Of a stretch of DNA of 44,690 nt, positions 18,986 through 30,999 are shown in pieces (position 1 is the first letter of the stretch; each line of letters opens with the position of its first letter). The notes beneath the pieces were generated by a model. The model did no database searches. It was given only the letters and a program-made list of their open reading frames with translations, and had not been told where the DNA came from. A program made the translations under genes and the position numbers. The DNA is from Gnetum montanum (lineage: Eukaryota > Streptophyta > Gnetopsida > Gnetales > Gnetaceae): positions 10,455 through 55,144 of the forward strand of contig MNCI01014934.1 of the NCBI GenBank assembly GCA_015680685.1, written 5' to 3'.

Positions 18986-19222
18986 CATATACTAATTTAG
19001 TTTTATTTTTGACAACCCTACAAGTCGAATGAAAGCCTTATTTATCTTTAAAAGACAATGTAAAAAGAAATGTATTCTAACTTGGAATATTTGAATACAA
19101 CTTTATCATGTTAGTATTTAATTAATTATTCTTTATGGATGTGTTATATGGGATTCTAGTTTAGTAAGTAAACATTAAACGTGTATAAAAGGAACTCATA
19201 AATTTTTTTATTAGATGAATTC

Positions 19223-19238
19223 AAAGTGAAAGGATAGA
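19223..19238 (+). repeat. LINE target-site duplication, left copy
   Basis: AAAGTGAAAGGATAGA; pairs with 25984-25999 with one mismatch. Confidence 0.85.
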
Positions 19239-19253
19239 GGAGTTTTGGGAGTG

Positions 19254-21010
19254 ATGGGCAAGAATGCGGGTAATGAAACCACAAGCAATGGAAATGATAG
19301 CAGTGATGGCATCACGATCAAGGCTATTGGCACACCGAAGGATAGAGTGATGCAACGGCGGTAGGAGGGTCTTTCTAGTGGGTTGGTTGAGCCTCTCAAG
19401 ATTGATGATGATGTGGTCAGGAAGTTACTAGATCAATCAAGAGGGTTAGCTAGGAAAGTGAGTGGGGAGATGGATTTCGAGGCATGTTCACATGAAGGGG
19501 GGATGATGTAGTTAAAGGTGGAATAGTCGCTAAAAGAGTTGGTCCAGGCACTAAAACTGTGCTTGTTGGGTAAATTCATGTCAAAGAGCACGTGCCCCAT
19601 AATGGACCTTGATGAGTGGCGAGGTACCCCTACACTCAACCATATGAATATGAGCATTACATGCACGATCTGGTCGAACTTCGCAGACTAAGTGCCTACA
19701 TGCCTTATGGAACACTTAAGGTTAACCATTCATTATCTTCCCAGACTTACTTATATTTTTCATGGTTGTATGGTTAAGTAAGTCTGAGGTATGTGATTTT
19801 TCTATCTTTTATGTTTTATCGCCTATGCTAATGAGGGAAAGGGTGAAGAGACTAAGGAACTAACTTTAACTAACTAATTTCTAATGCCTAGCATCAGTAT
19901 CCATCCCACTTATCATTCACACCCTGAACCAATGCAACCTTCTGGGATTACCAAATGCTATTTGTTGCTAGGATTACCAAGCGTAACGCACGTGCTTGAA
20001 GCGATTGTACTGAATGCACTTACCTAGGAGTTAAGGGTTGAGAGAGATTTGATTAACTAATAAAGCATTTAAACGATGAACAATAAATAATAGTAATTAA
20101 AGTTCTATTTGGCTTAGTCCATGCACTGCAAGGTTTATCCAACAGTTCGTCTTTATTTCTGTACACAAACTTGTGCTCAGGTACAATATTTGCTTGAATA
20201 AAGATCCGTTCACTTTGGAGCTCCTACTGTGGGCACATGGAAATTATTCTAACTCTATAAGGGAAAAACTGCAAGAGTTTGGCTACGATCTAGATCTAAA
20301 TGGAGAAACAAAGGAGAGCTGCCTCTTATTTATAGATTTGGCGACACGCTGCAATATTGCGTACGTGATATCATAGCCCATGCGATATCGCGTCCCATCA
20401 GACGTTATCTAATGATGGGCCAAGGTGGCCTGGGGTTTAGAGGAGGTGAAAGTGCACAACCTCATAGATGACATGCTACTCTTTGCATTTAAGATATAGG
20501 TGGATAGAGAATGCATGCTACTAGGGAAGTCTTGGTTTTATCGGGCCTGGGGTTTGGCACTTGCACCATGGCAACCACGTGCCCACCGTGATGTAAACCT
20601 TTTTGATTGGGCATCGATCTAGGTTAAGATCTTGGATCTGCCCCTCGTGTTTTGGAAACCTAGGTTTCTAAAGTTGCTAGCCAGGTTATTTGGTGAATTT
20701 ATCAAGTTCGACATTTTCACTGCATCGATGGATAGGATGGGGTATGCTCATTTCTATGTGTGGCACTCACTCGGATCCAAAGATCACATCAATGAAGTGA
20801 TCTTGGACATGGACAATAGATAGAATTGGGTAAGAGTACAATTTTAGAATCTACTGCTCCCAAATCAAGGGTAGAAGGCTATGCCCATAGTGACATGCTC
20901 AACCTACAAAAAGGGGCATCCAACAAAGGATTGCTAGGTCAAAATGAAAGAGCCACTACCCAAGTCATAGAGTGGATGGAACCTAGTCGAAAAAAGGAAG
21001 GGTTGTAAAA
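19254..21010 (+). pseudogene. LINE ORF1 (DUF4283-like plus zinc knuckle), split by a solo LTR
   Basis: ORF1 binds LINE RNA. ATG at 19254 gives MGKNAGNETTSNGNDSSDG, and the frame continues with TAG stops to GKFMSKSTCPIMD. Solo LTR B (19610-20400) then interrupts it. Past the LTR the same frame resumes as DVI**WAKVAWGLEEVKVHN, rejoining one domain. DUF4283-type blocks follow: SWFYRAWGLALAPWQP and VKILDLPLVFWKPRFLKLLA. A knuckle CSTYKKGHPTKDC (20896-20934) has its second Cys changed to Tyr. By hand I count 11 in-frame stops, nine of them TAG. The seamless rejoining is independent proof of the LTR boundaries. Confidence 0.82.
19610..20400 (-). repeat. Solo LTR B of the element A family, inside LINE ORF1
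   Basis: 791 bp, flanked by GACCT (19605-19609) and GACGT (20401-20405), a 4/5 target duplication. Aligned with LTR A it shares the end TGAGTGGCGAGGTACCCC, the GTAAGTC pair, the GTTTATCC-GTTCGTCTTTATT block and the TATA box (20327-20334 on the minus strand). The CpG palindromes of U3 are partly decayed. No internal sequence is present, so recombination between two LTRs has removed the rest. Removing it restores the LINE ORF1 frame. Confidence 0.9.
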
Positions 21011-21506
21011 ATGGTGGCATAGGGCAAGAAAATGGAGATGGAATCCAAAGGATCCACATCGAATGGGGGCTTCATGGAGCTACCCAAATACAGTCTAGAG
21101 GGACTACGAGGTTTGAGATCCTATGGAGGGGATGATGAAATAGTTGCTGGGAGTGAAGATCCTAGTTCATGAGGTGACTGGGGGGAGGCAAGGTCAGGAG
21201 TGGAGGTGGAGGCAGTCTAGTCCCCTCCCTCTAGGGACACCTTGAAGCACACACTAGATAAGAAACATTTGGAGTTTCCCCCTTGGGGAATTAGATCACG
21301 CTTTATAGGGGGTCCTCTAGGCCAAAAATTGCAAATCTAGCTATGACCTGGTCAAGGCTAGAAGGTGATATGGAATACTCATGGGGAAATAAGGTGGGCT
21401 AGCCAAATGCATCAACAATAAGGAAAAAACTGACACAATTGGAGATTGACCTTGAGGAGCAGAAGACTCTAAAACAGGTCTATCACAGATGTACATTTGT
21501 TTCTCC

Positions 21507-22300
21507 ATGAAGATCCTATCCTGGAATTGCAGGGGATAAGGTACCCCATACAAGCATAATACCTTGAAAATGATTGTTTAGAATGAGGGATGTGACATTG
21601 TTTGCTTGTAGGAAATGAAGCTGCAAGCTATTGAAGAGAACTTGTTGCAATGGAAGGGCTAGAATTTGATGAGCATCCCATGTAGGGGATGCATTGGGGG
21701 CTTGCCAGTTTGTCAAAATTCCTAATTAGCTAGGTGGAAAAATCACAATGGACCCAAATTGTTTACTTGCCCTAGGAACAAATATGGTTAACCAACATCT
21801 ATGGGGTGCAATGCTAGGAAGTGAGAATGTAGGAGCTAAAGAGGATGGTGCAAGTGGTCCTAGATGTAGATAGATGGTTTCTAATGTGGGACTTCAACCA
21901 ACACTTGTACCCATGGGAAAGAATGGTAACGAACAACATAGACCTGCCTAGTATCACGGAGTTCACTGAATTTCTTAAAGAACATAATCTAGTAGATATA
22001 GACATCAAAGGATGCAGATTTACCTAGAATAACAAAATATGGGGGCCTCGTCAAGTTCAATCTAGGATTCACAAGGTTTGGGTCGATATGCAATTGTTGT
22101 TGGAGCAGGACATATGGGTGATGGGGCAGGAGCGATAGGCCTTTGATCATAGGTTGATTTTGTGTTGGCTTAGTGGGGAATAGAACTCGGCACCCAGGCC
22201 TTTTCATTTTGAGTGAACTTGGTTGAGCAAGCCTTGGATATGCTCGTTGGTGTAGGGAATATGGTAGGACTATTCCAAGGCTCAAGAACAAGGAGAATTT
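21507..22300 (+). pseudogene. LINE ORF2, apurinic-type endonuclease domain
   Basis: The endonuclease nicks target DNA to prime reverse transcription. ATG at 21507 opens MKILSWNCRG, the hallmark start of plant LINE ORF2, followed by a TAG. Next are VCL*EMKL (expected LQE-K, TAG for Gln) near 21603, the core WFLMWDFNQHLYPWER (expected GDFN; Gly is now Trp) and LVDIDIKGCRFT*NN (TAG for Trp) near 21990-22030. RVWVDMQLLL-like and SKPWICSLV words continue to about 22250. Frameshifts and stops are frequent. Confidence 0.85.
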
Positions 22301-24150
22301 CTTAAAAAGGGGCTACAATTATTGAAATAGAAAATTAAGGCTAGGATCTCAAAGGAGAAATATGGATTTAGGATGTACTAGTAGTGACTACAGGCCAATC
22401 TGTGGGATGTGCAAGAGCAACAAGAAGCAAGGGTCAACTTGATGGATGAAGAGTGGGAATTTCTCCAAGAATTATAGGAGTTGGATAAGGAGCAAGAAGC
22501 ATATTAGTAGCAAAGGGCTTAGTTTTCATGGCTACAGGATGGGGGACTAGAATACCTACTTTTTCTACACTACAACCAAAAGTAAGGGTATTATTAAACA
22601 TAAAATCCATTTGTTTATGATTGGTAATGCTACGATCAGGCAAGAAGCTACTAATATCTTGCAGACATATTGGGGAAATGTTTGGTGTAGGAGGGAGACA
22701 AGATGAATCTTGGTGCTAGTGCAACAAGTGGTAATGGGAGAGGAAAATCAACACCTTCTTCAACCTTTCACTTGGCATGAGCTGGACTTGGCATTATGGT
22801 CAATGTGGATGAATAAGGCCCTAGGGCCTGATGGATGTCTGGTCAAATTTTTTATGGAATTTGATGATATCTTTGGGGAGAACATGTTGGACGCATTCAA
22901 TAAGATGCTTAGTTGGTAGCAGGTGTGCAGGGAAATAAACTGCTCATAAATTATGCTATTACTAAATGTGCTAGTCCCATTGGAGCTAGGCACACATCAG
23001 GCCCATTGGTGTATGTAACACACTACTACACATTTTCTCTAAAATGCTGGTCACACGACTAGCCCCATTAATGATGAAAATCATAGGAGGACACTAGGTA
23101 GGTTTCATCATGGACCACTTCGTGCAAGATTAGATCCTATTATTACAGGAGATCCTACACTTACTATGAAGATAATAGTACCCAAGCATGTGTATTAAAT
23201 TAGATATCACTAAGGCCTATGACACAGTAAGCTCAGAGACCTTACAACAAATCATGCTCCATAAAATATTAAGTCTTGGATTCGTTAGGCTCTGTATCCA
23301 AATGCAAAGCTCAAGTAGATATTTGTTGGATATTAATAGTAGGCTTTGGGGGTTCCAGGCCCTAGATAGGGGATTAAGGTAGGGGGATTTGCTTTCTCCC
23401 TTGCTCTTCCTCTTGGTCATGGACCTGCTACAAACATACTGTACTACCAAGGGGATGCAAGGACTAACTATCATTGTAGAACAATGCCTAGTCACCCATT
23501 ATGTTGATAAAAATTTATTCTCTAGGGTTGTGGTGTCACAAGTAGAAACATTAATGAGGGCTCTTCATAGGATGGAGTTAGAATTGGGGTTGGTGGTTAA
23601 CAAGGGAAAATCTACTCTACATTTCACCAACACCACGAGGTCGATGAGTACGAAAATCATGTAAGTGTTAGGCATCCTACTTGGGAAGCAACATGATTCT
23701 TACTTAGGGATGCCAATTTCTAATTGGAACTAGAAGAAGGCATGGGTGGGATTTCTGGAGAGGTTGGAATCTAAGATAACACATTGGAGTAATTGGTTTC
23801 TATCTTGGAAGGGTAAGATGTTGCTGGCCTCAATGGTGCCAATGGCTACAACATGATACACCACTTCTATGACTATCTAGATGATCAAAGTCCTCTAGAA
23901 AGTTGATCAAATGATTAGGTACTTCATCTGGTCTAGGGAAAAATAGGAAAAGAAGCTCTACTTGGTCTGTTGGAAATTGATAGTATGGTCATGGGTGGTT
24001 GGAGGAATTGGGGTGCTAAATTTTCTCGATGAGGTCATGATCAACATGCAATGCTTGATGAACAGAGTGCTGATATAGCCTAAGCAACAAACTCCAAGCA
24101 TGAGGATTATACAATAGAAGTACCATAGATGGGAGGCTGATGCTAGGAGT
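22300..24150 (+). pseudogene. LINE ORF2, reverse transcriptase domain
   Basis: Reverse transcriptase copies LINE RNA at the nicked target. Motifs in order: NKALGPDGCLVKFFMEF (22813-22863; family K-PGPDG-FF), CIKLDITKAYDTVS (23191-23232; family D-KAYD-V, both Asp intact), FQALDRGLR*GDLLSPLLF (23352-23408; TAG for Gln of the QGDPLSP motif), THYVDKNLF (23492-23518; family YADD, second Asp now Lys) and LGLVVNKGKS (23584-23613). The stretch to 24150 carries the connection region with many stops. Loss of the second catalytic Asp and the stops make it inactive. Confidence 0.9.
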
Positions 24151-24284
24151 TCACACTTATGGAAGAACATCTATGGATAATGGAGGCCAAAGTACTACTA
24201 GGAAAATCCCCATTCAAGGTAATCAAGTATCTGCACTTGACAAAGATAGGGTGGAAAGAATTATGGAGAAGAAGACTACTGAAT

Positions 24285-24620
24285 AAGGTGAAGGCATTTG
24301 ATTGGTTCACTAGACATAATGCCTTACTAGTAGAGGTGACCTTAAGGATGCAAGGAATCATATTACTTGTCCTCTTTGTAATGGAGCAACTAAAACATTA
24401 GTACATTTTATTAACCAATGCACGTTCATGTGGGATATCTAGAGAATGGCTTGGATTAACCCCCCGATATCCCCCTATGATTACTCCCAAGCATTTTCTA
24501 TAATATGGTTTACTTGGAAATGTAAGAACCATTATCCCTTCAAAGGATAATGGTTTCCAATGCCCTCAGTGATTGTTAGGATTGGGGTTTTCTTGTGGAT
24601 GGAAGCAATGCATGCCATGG
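24285..24620 (+). pseudogene. LINE ORF2, zf-RVT zinc-binding domain
   Basis: KVKAFDWFTRHNALL opens the zf-RVT domain typical of plant LINEs. After a frameshift at about 24350 CPLCNGATKTLVHFINQC (24368-24421) supplies the C-P-C...H...C zinc ligands. The C-terminal remainder to about 25650 is not assignable. Confidence 0.82.
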
Positions 24621-25983
24621 GATGGGTGTCAACTCACAAGCCAGTAGTCAATGAATTCATAGGAGATGGATAACTTTGGTTGTTGATTACAAGAATGGGA
24701 TGGGTGAGCATGCTCCAATGCATGGAAGGGAAGCTAGGATTACCAACAGACAATTTATTTGGGAATTGGGAGGGAATGAAATCGAGTTTAGGGACAAAAT
24801 GATAATGCTCATAGAGATGGTTTTGGGGATGCTGATGGAAGGGAAAGTTATTGCTCCAAAAATACACTCCACATGTTCATTGCAAAAAAATTTTGAGGCA
24901 TCATCTTGTAGATTTCTAGTGGCCACATACATAAAGACAAACTGATGAGGGTTTGAAAAAATATGATAATTTTCATCGACTAGTCTTTCGTTCAATTGGG
25001 GTGACTACATAGACTTGTGGGAGTTCACTTTGCATTCCTTTGGTGCATCAAGCATGGCATTCAAGTCAATCCCTTATTTTTTCCTTAACTCCCTTAGGAA
25101 GAAAAGACCTAGAAGACATTCTGGGATTATCTTGACTCTTTGGAGGGTAAGGAAAATGAAAATTCCAACACAAGTAAGGATAGCACCTACCCTGGTATAT
25201 TAGTGGAGGCATCAATAATAGGAGTAGGGGACTTGGATGCTAGAGGTGGAATAGATGTAGGGTAATCACCATGCATCAGCACATGGGCTATGAAGCTTGA
25301 TATCTCAAATGGTGGTGGGTTGTGCCAACTAACCATTCACTAGATAAATTTGCTATGAAATGTCAATCCAAAGCTAAGTAGGCAAGGAGTGAAGAAAGAG
25401 TGGCTTGGTAGTCTCGTTGGGAGGTAATGCAGATGCCAATTCAGAGGGAGGAAAATGCACAAAGGATGAAGGATGTACAATTCATAGAAGATATGTTCGA
25501 GCACCACATGGCTAAGTATGCTTAGATGGTTGAAAAACACATGTAGTGATGGGAGAGTTGTGAGCTTCAAGGGCTTCCAAGGGTGGAAAGCGGCGTGCAA
25601 TGGGCTACGACCAGGACTACTACCCAAGATGACACATTGGAACAAACATGAATAGAGTGGGTAGTGGACTTAGATGTGTCATAGGTTGCAACATTGGACA
25701 TTGAAGAAGGATTGATGGAAGCCTTCCTAGCAAAGAAGGCAAAAGGTTAATTTCTGTTTGGGGTCAAGTTAGTCTGAAAAATTTGGACGGGCGTTGGGGC
25801 TATGCTGGCAATGGATATATGGGTTTTTCCTTGCCATTTGGTAGGGTCTTTGTGTTGGGCTATGGGATTTGGGTTGTGGGCCATGAAAAGGGGCTTTTAC
25901 GATTTCTTGGTAGTGTTTGGCATGCACTGATACCATTGTAAATTATTTTTATCTTTTTAATAAAACTTGAAATTTTCTCAAAA
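24620..25983 (+). other. LINE 3' region
   Basis: A decayed ORF2 tail and 3' UTR. Protein-like runs exist in several frames but no motif is recognised. It ends in TTTTTAATAAAACTTGAAAT and a short A-run just before the target duplication. Confidence 0.6.
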
Positions 25984-25999
25984 AAAGTGAAAAGATAGA
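25984..25999 (+). repeat. LINE target-site duplication, right copy
   Basis: AAAGTGAAAAGATAGA; pairs with 19223-19238. Confidence 0.85.
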
Positions 26000-27234
26000 T
26001 ATACTATGGTATTATGCTTCTTAAAGCAAAGATAATGCCCTTAGAAGTTTAAGTTATTTGTCAATTTTTAACCTGCACTCATAATCTCTTTGAATTTCTA
26101 CTAGAAAGTTACTCCAAAAACATATTTTTGGTGACCTAAAATAAATGATAGTTTCATGATGGATTTTTATAGCTCAATAAATAGAATATTCAAAAGCATA
26201 TTCAAATCATCAGTAAATTTGCAACATAGTAAAATAAATAGTATTTCAAAACATTTTGGAAAATATGAAAGGAAAAAAGTATTTCATTTGAATACTATTA
26301 GGAAATTTTTTTACTCATATAAATTATTTCATTGCTACTATTCCTCAGAATTTATGATGCATAATTAACAAAGCATGAATGAGATCTTGTCAACTAAGAG
26401 TTGAAACTAGTAGATAACTCAAAATTTCATGTGAAGAATAAATATGTTCATGCTGCAATAAAAATTAATACCCTATTTTCCTATAATGTTTTGCATTTGA
26501 GTAGGTTATACGTAACTGAGATATTACAGTTGCAAATTTATTTAATTTATTTTAAATATTACTAAAAGTAGGAAATTTTTAATGATGTTTTTCAAATTGC
26601 TATGTACATTTCTATAGTCTAATAGATCTAAAATATTTATAAATGTAATAAAATATTATTTTTAATTTCAGTTTTAATAAACTTTTCTTTAAGAATTCTT
26701 AATTTTTCATCCTCCATTTCTTAGCTATCTATAGCATCAACATTTATTTGAAGTAATTCATAATATGAAATTAAATCATGATGATACTAAATTGTGATGG
26801 TATTGGAGATGAACATAGTGAAGTAGGGAAAATGTTTTCCATTATAGCAAACAACAAAAACACTACACTAAAACACTAAGAATGAAATTTTAGTAGTACT
26901 TTATAAGGTTGACTATTTGATAGTTACATTACATATTAACTATTTATGATAAGACAATATGTTGAAATTCTATATTATTCAATTAAGTGCTATCTAGATG
27001 TGAAATCCTTAAAGAGAACAAAAAGTAAAGAATGTTAATAATTAGAGTGACATGTATTATTTTTTGGTACATAATACCACTATATTTTAAGAGAAATTAT
27101 TTGTTACAATATGTTATTTGGTTTGAACTACAAGAAGCCAAATACTGTTAAGCGTATTAAAGAACTTTCTTAAAGCTTGATTTTGAAAAAAAGTATATTT
27201 TATTTCCTTCTGAAGATGTAATGATTACTAATGA
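26000..27234. other. AT-rich non-coding DNA
   Basis: Very AT-rich. No coding, RNA or repeat feature recognised. The left part of LTR D may extend into 27000-27234 but no TGATGAG start is visible. Confidence 0.35.
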
Positions 27235-28094
27235 ATCGTAGATTGGCTACATGAACTAGGTCCCATCAACTAGGCCTTGTCGATGCATGATTTGATGTGT
27301 TGTTGTGGCCCTATTGACATAGTGTTTATCTTTTCCTATAAATATGTGCTCACCCACTATGTTTATGACATTTCTTATCATAGTTGTAGTCCAGCTCTTG
27401 CAATTTTGTTATTTGAATGTTAGAATATTTTTCTAAGTTCCTACACTAAGAGTCAAGAGTGTACAAATCTTTATTCGAGCATTGTTGTACCTGAGTAGAG
27501 TAGTGTGTGTGGTAATAAAGATGAACTTTTTAATAACCTTGCAGAACTTGGAAAGACATTAATTATTTATTTAATGTTTTATGCAATTTTCCTTGATGCT
27601 TTAAGTACTTAGGTAATTAATTAGGCTAAACTAAGCTAGGTTAAGTAGCAATTAATTAAGCATATAAGTATGACCACTTCAAGCATACGCTTGGCACTTG
27701 GTAATCCTAGAAATGGTTAACATTTGGTAACCTAGTAATGCTAAATGTGTTCAAGATGTGTAAGGCAAGTGGGAATGGATGCTTATGTTAGGATTAGTTA
27801 AGTGTAGTTAGTTAGATTAAATTAGCAATTAAATTACTTCATTCCTTCCATCCTTTATTTTAAGCATTCAAAACATAAAACATAAAAATAATAAAAATCA
27901 TATGCCTTGATTACACTTAACCATACCTTTGCATATCACAAGTGTAATTGGAAAGCTAATGAATTACTATTAGGGCAAGTTCACTTCCTAGAGCTAGTGT
28001 GCCAGAAGACATAGAATCCATGGAATTCAACTGGATCATGCATGAACACTTACTAATTTGTATGGTTGGATGTAGGGATACACATTGCTCATCA
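27235..28094 (+). repeat. 5' LTR of element D
   Basis: The right end CACATTGCTCATCA adjoins the primer site. TATAAATAT at 27339-27347. Shared family blocks: CTTGGTAATCCTAGAAAT (about 27696) and GGATCATGCATGAACAC...TTTGTATGGTTG (about 28030-28070). U3 contains ATCAACTAGGCC-type words. The left end is uncertain by some 200 bp. Confidence 0.72.
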
Positions 28095-28095
28095 T

Positions 28096-28113
28096 TGGTG
28101 CTATTGCTAGGGA
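28096..28113 (+). promoter_or_regulatory. Primer-binding site of element D
   Basis: TGGTGCTATTGCTAGGGA differs from the site of element A at four positions, all C-to-T or G-to-A transitions. Confidence 0.82.
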
Positions 28114-28304
28114 TTCTTTTTGTTTAAAATGTGCACTATCTAGCTATAGTGAAAATCATTAACTTCGTTGGACGAACCTTAAGGTCAAAATCATTCTCAA
28201 AATAAATATAATAATTTAAGCACATTGATATTTTATTATTATTACAAATTATCGTCTTCTCATAGGCATGATGATACTAAATTGCTAGTGCCTCAAGAAT
28301 GCAA

Positions 28305-30480
28305 AAGTGGTATATATTCATCCAGATGAGTATGTGCTTGATTTCACCTTTATCATGCATCAAGATGAATAATTGTGGTGGCGAGATGTGGAGGGCAACA
28401 TTGTAATGCCTTCCAATCGATCTATGCTTGGGATGCTACTCCAAATTTTTAGGAGATTGGGAATCTAGGATTTTCAAGAAGAGTATGTTGTGCATGACTA
28501 TGACTACCAAGACTATTGTCCCATTGAAACACAGCATAGGAGAGATCAACACTAGGAGAAGAACCATGAGACTATGAAGGGGAAAAAATTAAACAATCCC
28601 TTGTTCCTAATCAACCAAAATGAAAATGAGGATCCTCCCTCTGGGGGTTCTCAACATGAAGATTCTCTGCCCCTTGATATTGGTGATGGGGCTTAAACCT
28701 GAAGCTATAGTTCACTATCAAAGTGGGAGTCCAACTAGGGGCTCAAGTAAGCATCAAGATGACAAGAAAACTAATGCACATGTCCATGAAAAGTGTAGAG
28801 AAGATAGCAAACACCATAGTAGTGATAGTCCTCCTTCCTCTTTGTGCTCTTCATCTACATCTTCTTCTTTCTTTGTTGGTTCTAATAGATGCTTCCGAAA
28901 GAACAATTGTGATGAAGGTGAATAGTGGGACAATAATGATCACCAAGCCTGCCATGAGCGAAGTGATAGTAGAGGACATCATAGATTTCATCAAAATAAT
29001 GATGATGAGGAGTGTTTTTTGGCAACTTAGGGCATGCTATACACTGCATAGGTAGTGAAAATTCCAACCAAGCATGTGAAAGATAGTCGGATCAAGCAAC
29101 TTGACATGAACAATATCCCTAGATTTAAGGGGGGGGGGGGTATATAAATCTGATTCACAAATATATCTTCAAGTCTTTCATGATTCCTATTCCTTACAAA
29201 ATATTGAAAATGATTGTCAAAAATTAGAGCTATTTCCTAGAACACTCATCAAGGAAGTCGAAAGCTATTATTGGTCCTTGGAGTGAGAATTCATTTGTAG
29301 GTGGAGTACAATGCTAGAGCTATTCAATGATAAATATCAGATATACTTTTGAGTGTCTGATCTGAGAAGGTAGATCTAAGGATGTAAGCGAGGAGCACAT
29401 AAACCCTTAGATGCCACCATGAGCAGATACTATTCTTTCATACACTAATGTCTTGGCCATGGTTATTCTCAATAGCAACAAATTTGACACATCATAGATG
29501 GACTTAGATTAGAAATAAGTAGAACTCTTGGGGTTTATGCACAAGGAAGACTATTAGAACTTAGAGCCCATCAGATCTAAAGGATGATTGAGTAGGTAGC
29601 AATAGAAGAAGGAGAGTTGATGAAATGGGAAAGTGTTGAGGAATATAATAGAAATCCTTCCATTAGAAAAAGAGAGGTCTAATTTTGTGACAACATGGAG
29701 GAATCACCACTTGATGAGATGGTAAACTGAAATATCTTGCTAATCCAAAAATCTATGTTTGAAATTCTGGGCAAGGTAGATACAATATAGGATTCATCAA
29801 ATGAAAAATTCCAAACTACTCTAAAGATCATAGAAGAACCAAAAGAGCAGAGTAGTAACAACAATTGTAGGAGGCAGAAAGAAGTTGAACGTGCCTACCA
29901 AAGGGGTAAGGGAAAAGCTGCTATAGTAGAAAAAGTTGTGGAGATAGAATCAAATAATAACAGTGGATGTAACATTTGCCTATACAAACATCCTAAAGGA
30001 TGTTTCCCTATCATGTCACACTTTTAGGAGTCTAGGATGTATAAACCAAATCCTAGACTAGTAAGAAGGATAGCACCCAGAAGGTTGCCTTATTCTCAAG
30101 GCAAACCAAGGTAGTTCCATAAGCAACAACATGCTTATTATCCAAGTGGTGCTCCACCACAACCATATGAGTAGTACTAGTAGTGAAAACATCCATAGTT
30201 GTGGGGGATGCCACCACCAAGGCAATAGTACCCTTATAGATAGCCAGATCCATATGGATACTATGTTTAACAACCAATGTCTTTACATGACTCTTCTAGT
30301 CATGCTTCTTTTCAACATCACTACTACCCTCCAAAGTATCACAAAACACATTCTCCATCTACTAGACGGAAAACCTCATATTCCTATCATCGTTCTCATT
30401 ATTTAGCACAGGCTCATCCACCTACCACCCAATTACCTCCTACTCCATCTATGCAGGATGAAATTCCACCATAGCCATAA
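28305..30480 (+). pseudogene. Gag of element D
   Basis: The N-terminal block HPDEYVLDFTFIMHQDE*LWWRD (28318-28384) parallels HLDEYVPDFTFILYQDEQLRWRD of element A. From about 29060 KIPTKHVKDSRIKQLDMNNI leads to a run of 12 G (29129-29140) that shifts the frame. After it come VFHDSYSLQNIEND, LFPRTLIKEVESYYWSLE and RWSTMLELFNDKYQ, again collinear with A, then RNPSIRK and KHPKGCFPIMSHF at about 29985. The Pro/Gln-rich C-terminus reaches about 30480. Comparison with A shows that most stops replace Gln, Trp or Arg codons. Confidence 0.88.
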
Positions 30481-30659
30481 CAATGTAATGCTACTATGGT
30501 TTTCAACTTATAGTTGGATTTCTAGCTAGATAGTTTAGAACCCAAATCCTAAAAATGACCATTCTTCTAACCCAAGAGTTCCCCAAATTCCTCATAGACT
30601 AATGTGGCGAGCTACCTTGTCTCTCTATCATCCTCTACATCAAATCCTTCTAAGAGCTC

Positions 30660-30995
30660 TTCAACCTAAATGCCTCTTAAGATCCACACTATTGTGTTAA
30701 CCCATGTTGTATCTGATTAGATTAAGGTCAAAAACCTTCCTAAGAAAAGATATGATCCTAGAAGTTCTCTCATCTACTTGTAGATTTTTGGACATTAGCC
30801 ATGCAAATCTCTTCTTGATTTAAGTTCTAGCGTCAATCTCATTTCCATGACATGTACAAAGCATTGAACTTGCTACCTCTCAAGAAGAGCAATATCCATC
30901 TACAATTGATAGACCAATAAATCACTATTCCTTTAGGAATAATGAAGGACATTGTAACCACTATTTGTGGGTGGTCTTATCCTATCAATTTTATG
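30660..30995 (+). pseudogene. Protease of element D
   Basis: NLPKKRYDPRSSLIYL, then SLLDLSSSVNLIS with the catalytic Asp codon intact at 30817-30819, and ITIPLGIMKDIVTTICGWSYP continuing to MVVKVENCKED. Collinear with element A protease. A stop and a frameshift lie between the halves. Confidence 0.82.
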
Positions 30996-30999
30996 GTGG

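Larger units (their letters stand above)
19239..25983 (+). mobile_element. LINE (non-LTR retrotransposon), apparently near full length
   Basis: Flanked by AAAGTGAAAGGATAGA (19223-19238) and AAAGTGAAAAGATAGA (25984-25999), a 15/16 target-site duplication. The left flank is followed within 16 bp by the ORF1 ATG and the right one is preceded by a short A-run after an AATAAAA-like signal near 25960. Order: ORF1 (19254-about 21010), ORF2 with endonuclease (from 21507), reverse transcriptase (22800-23670) and zf-RVT (24285-24430). Without the inserted solo LTR it is about 5.95 kb, normal for plant L1-type LINEs. Many stops make it inactive. Confidence 0.88.

Noticed and set aside
28620-29067. ORFs at 28620, 28723 (plus) and 28882 (minus)
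   Set aside because: They fall within the decayed gag linker of element D in different frames and show no independent feature.
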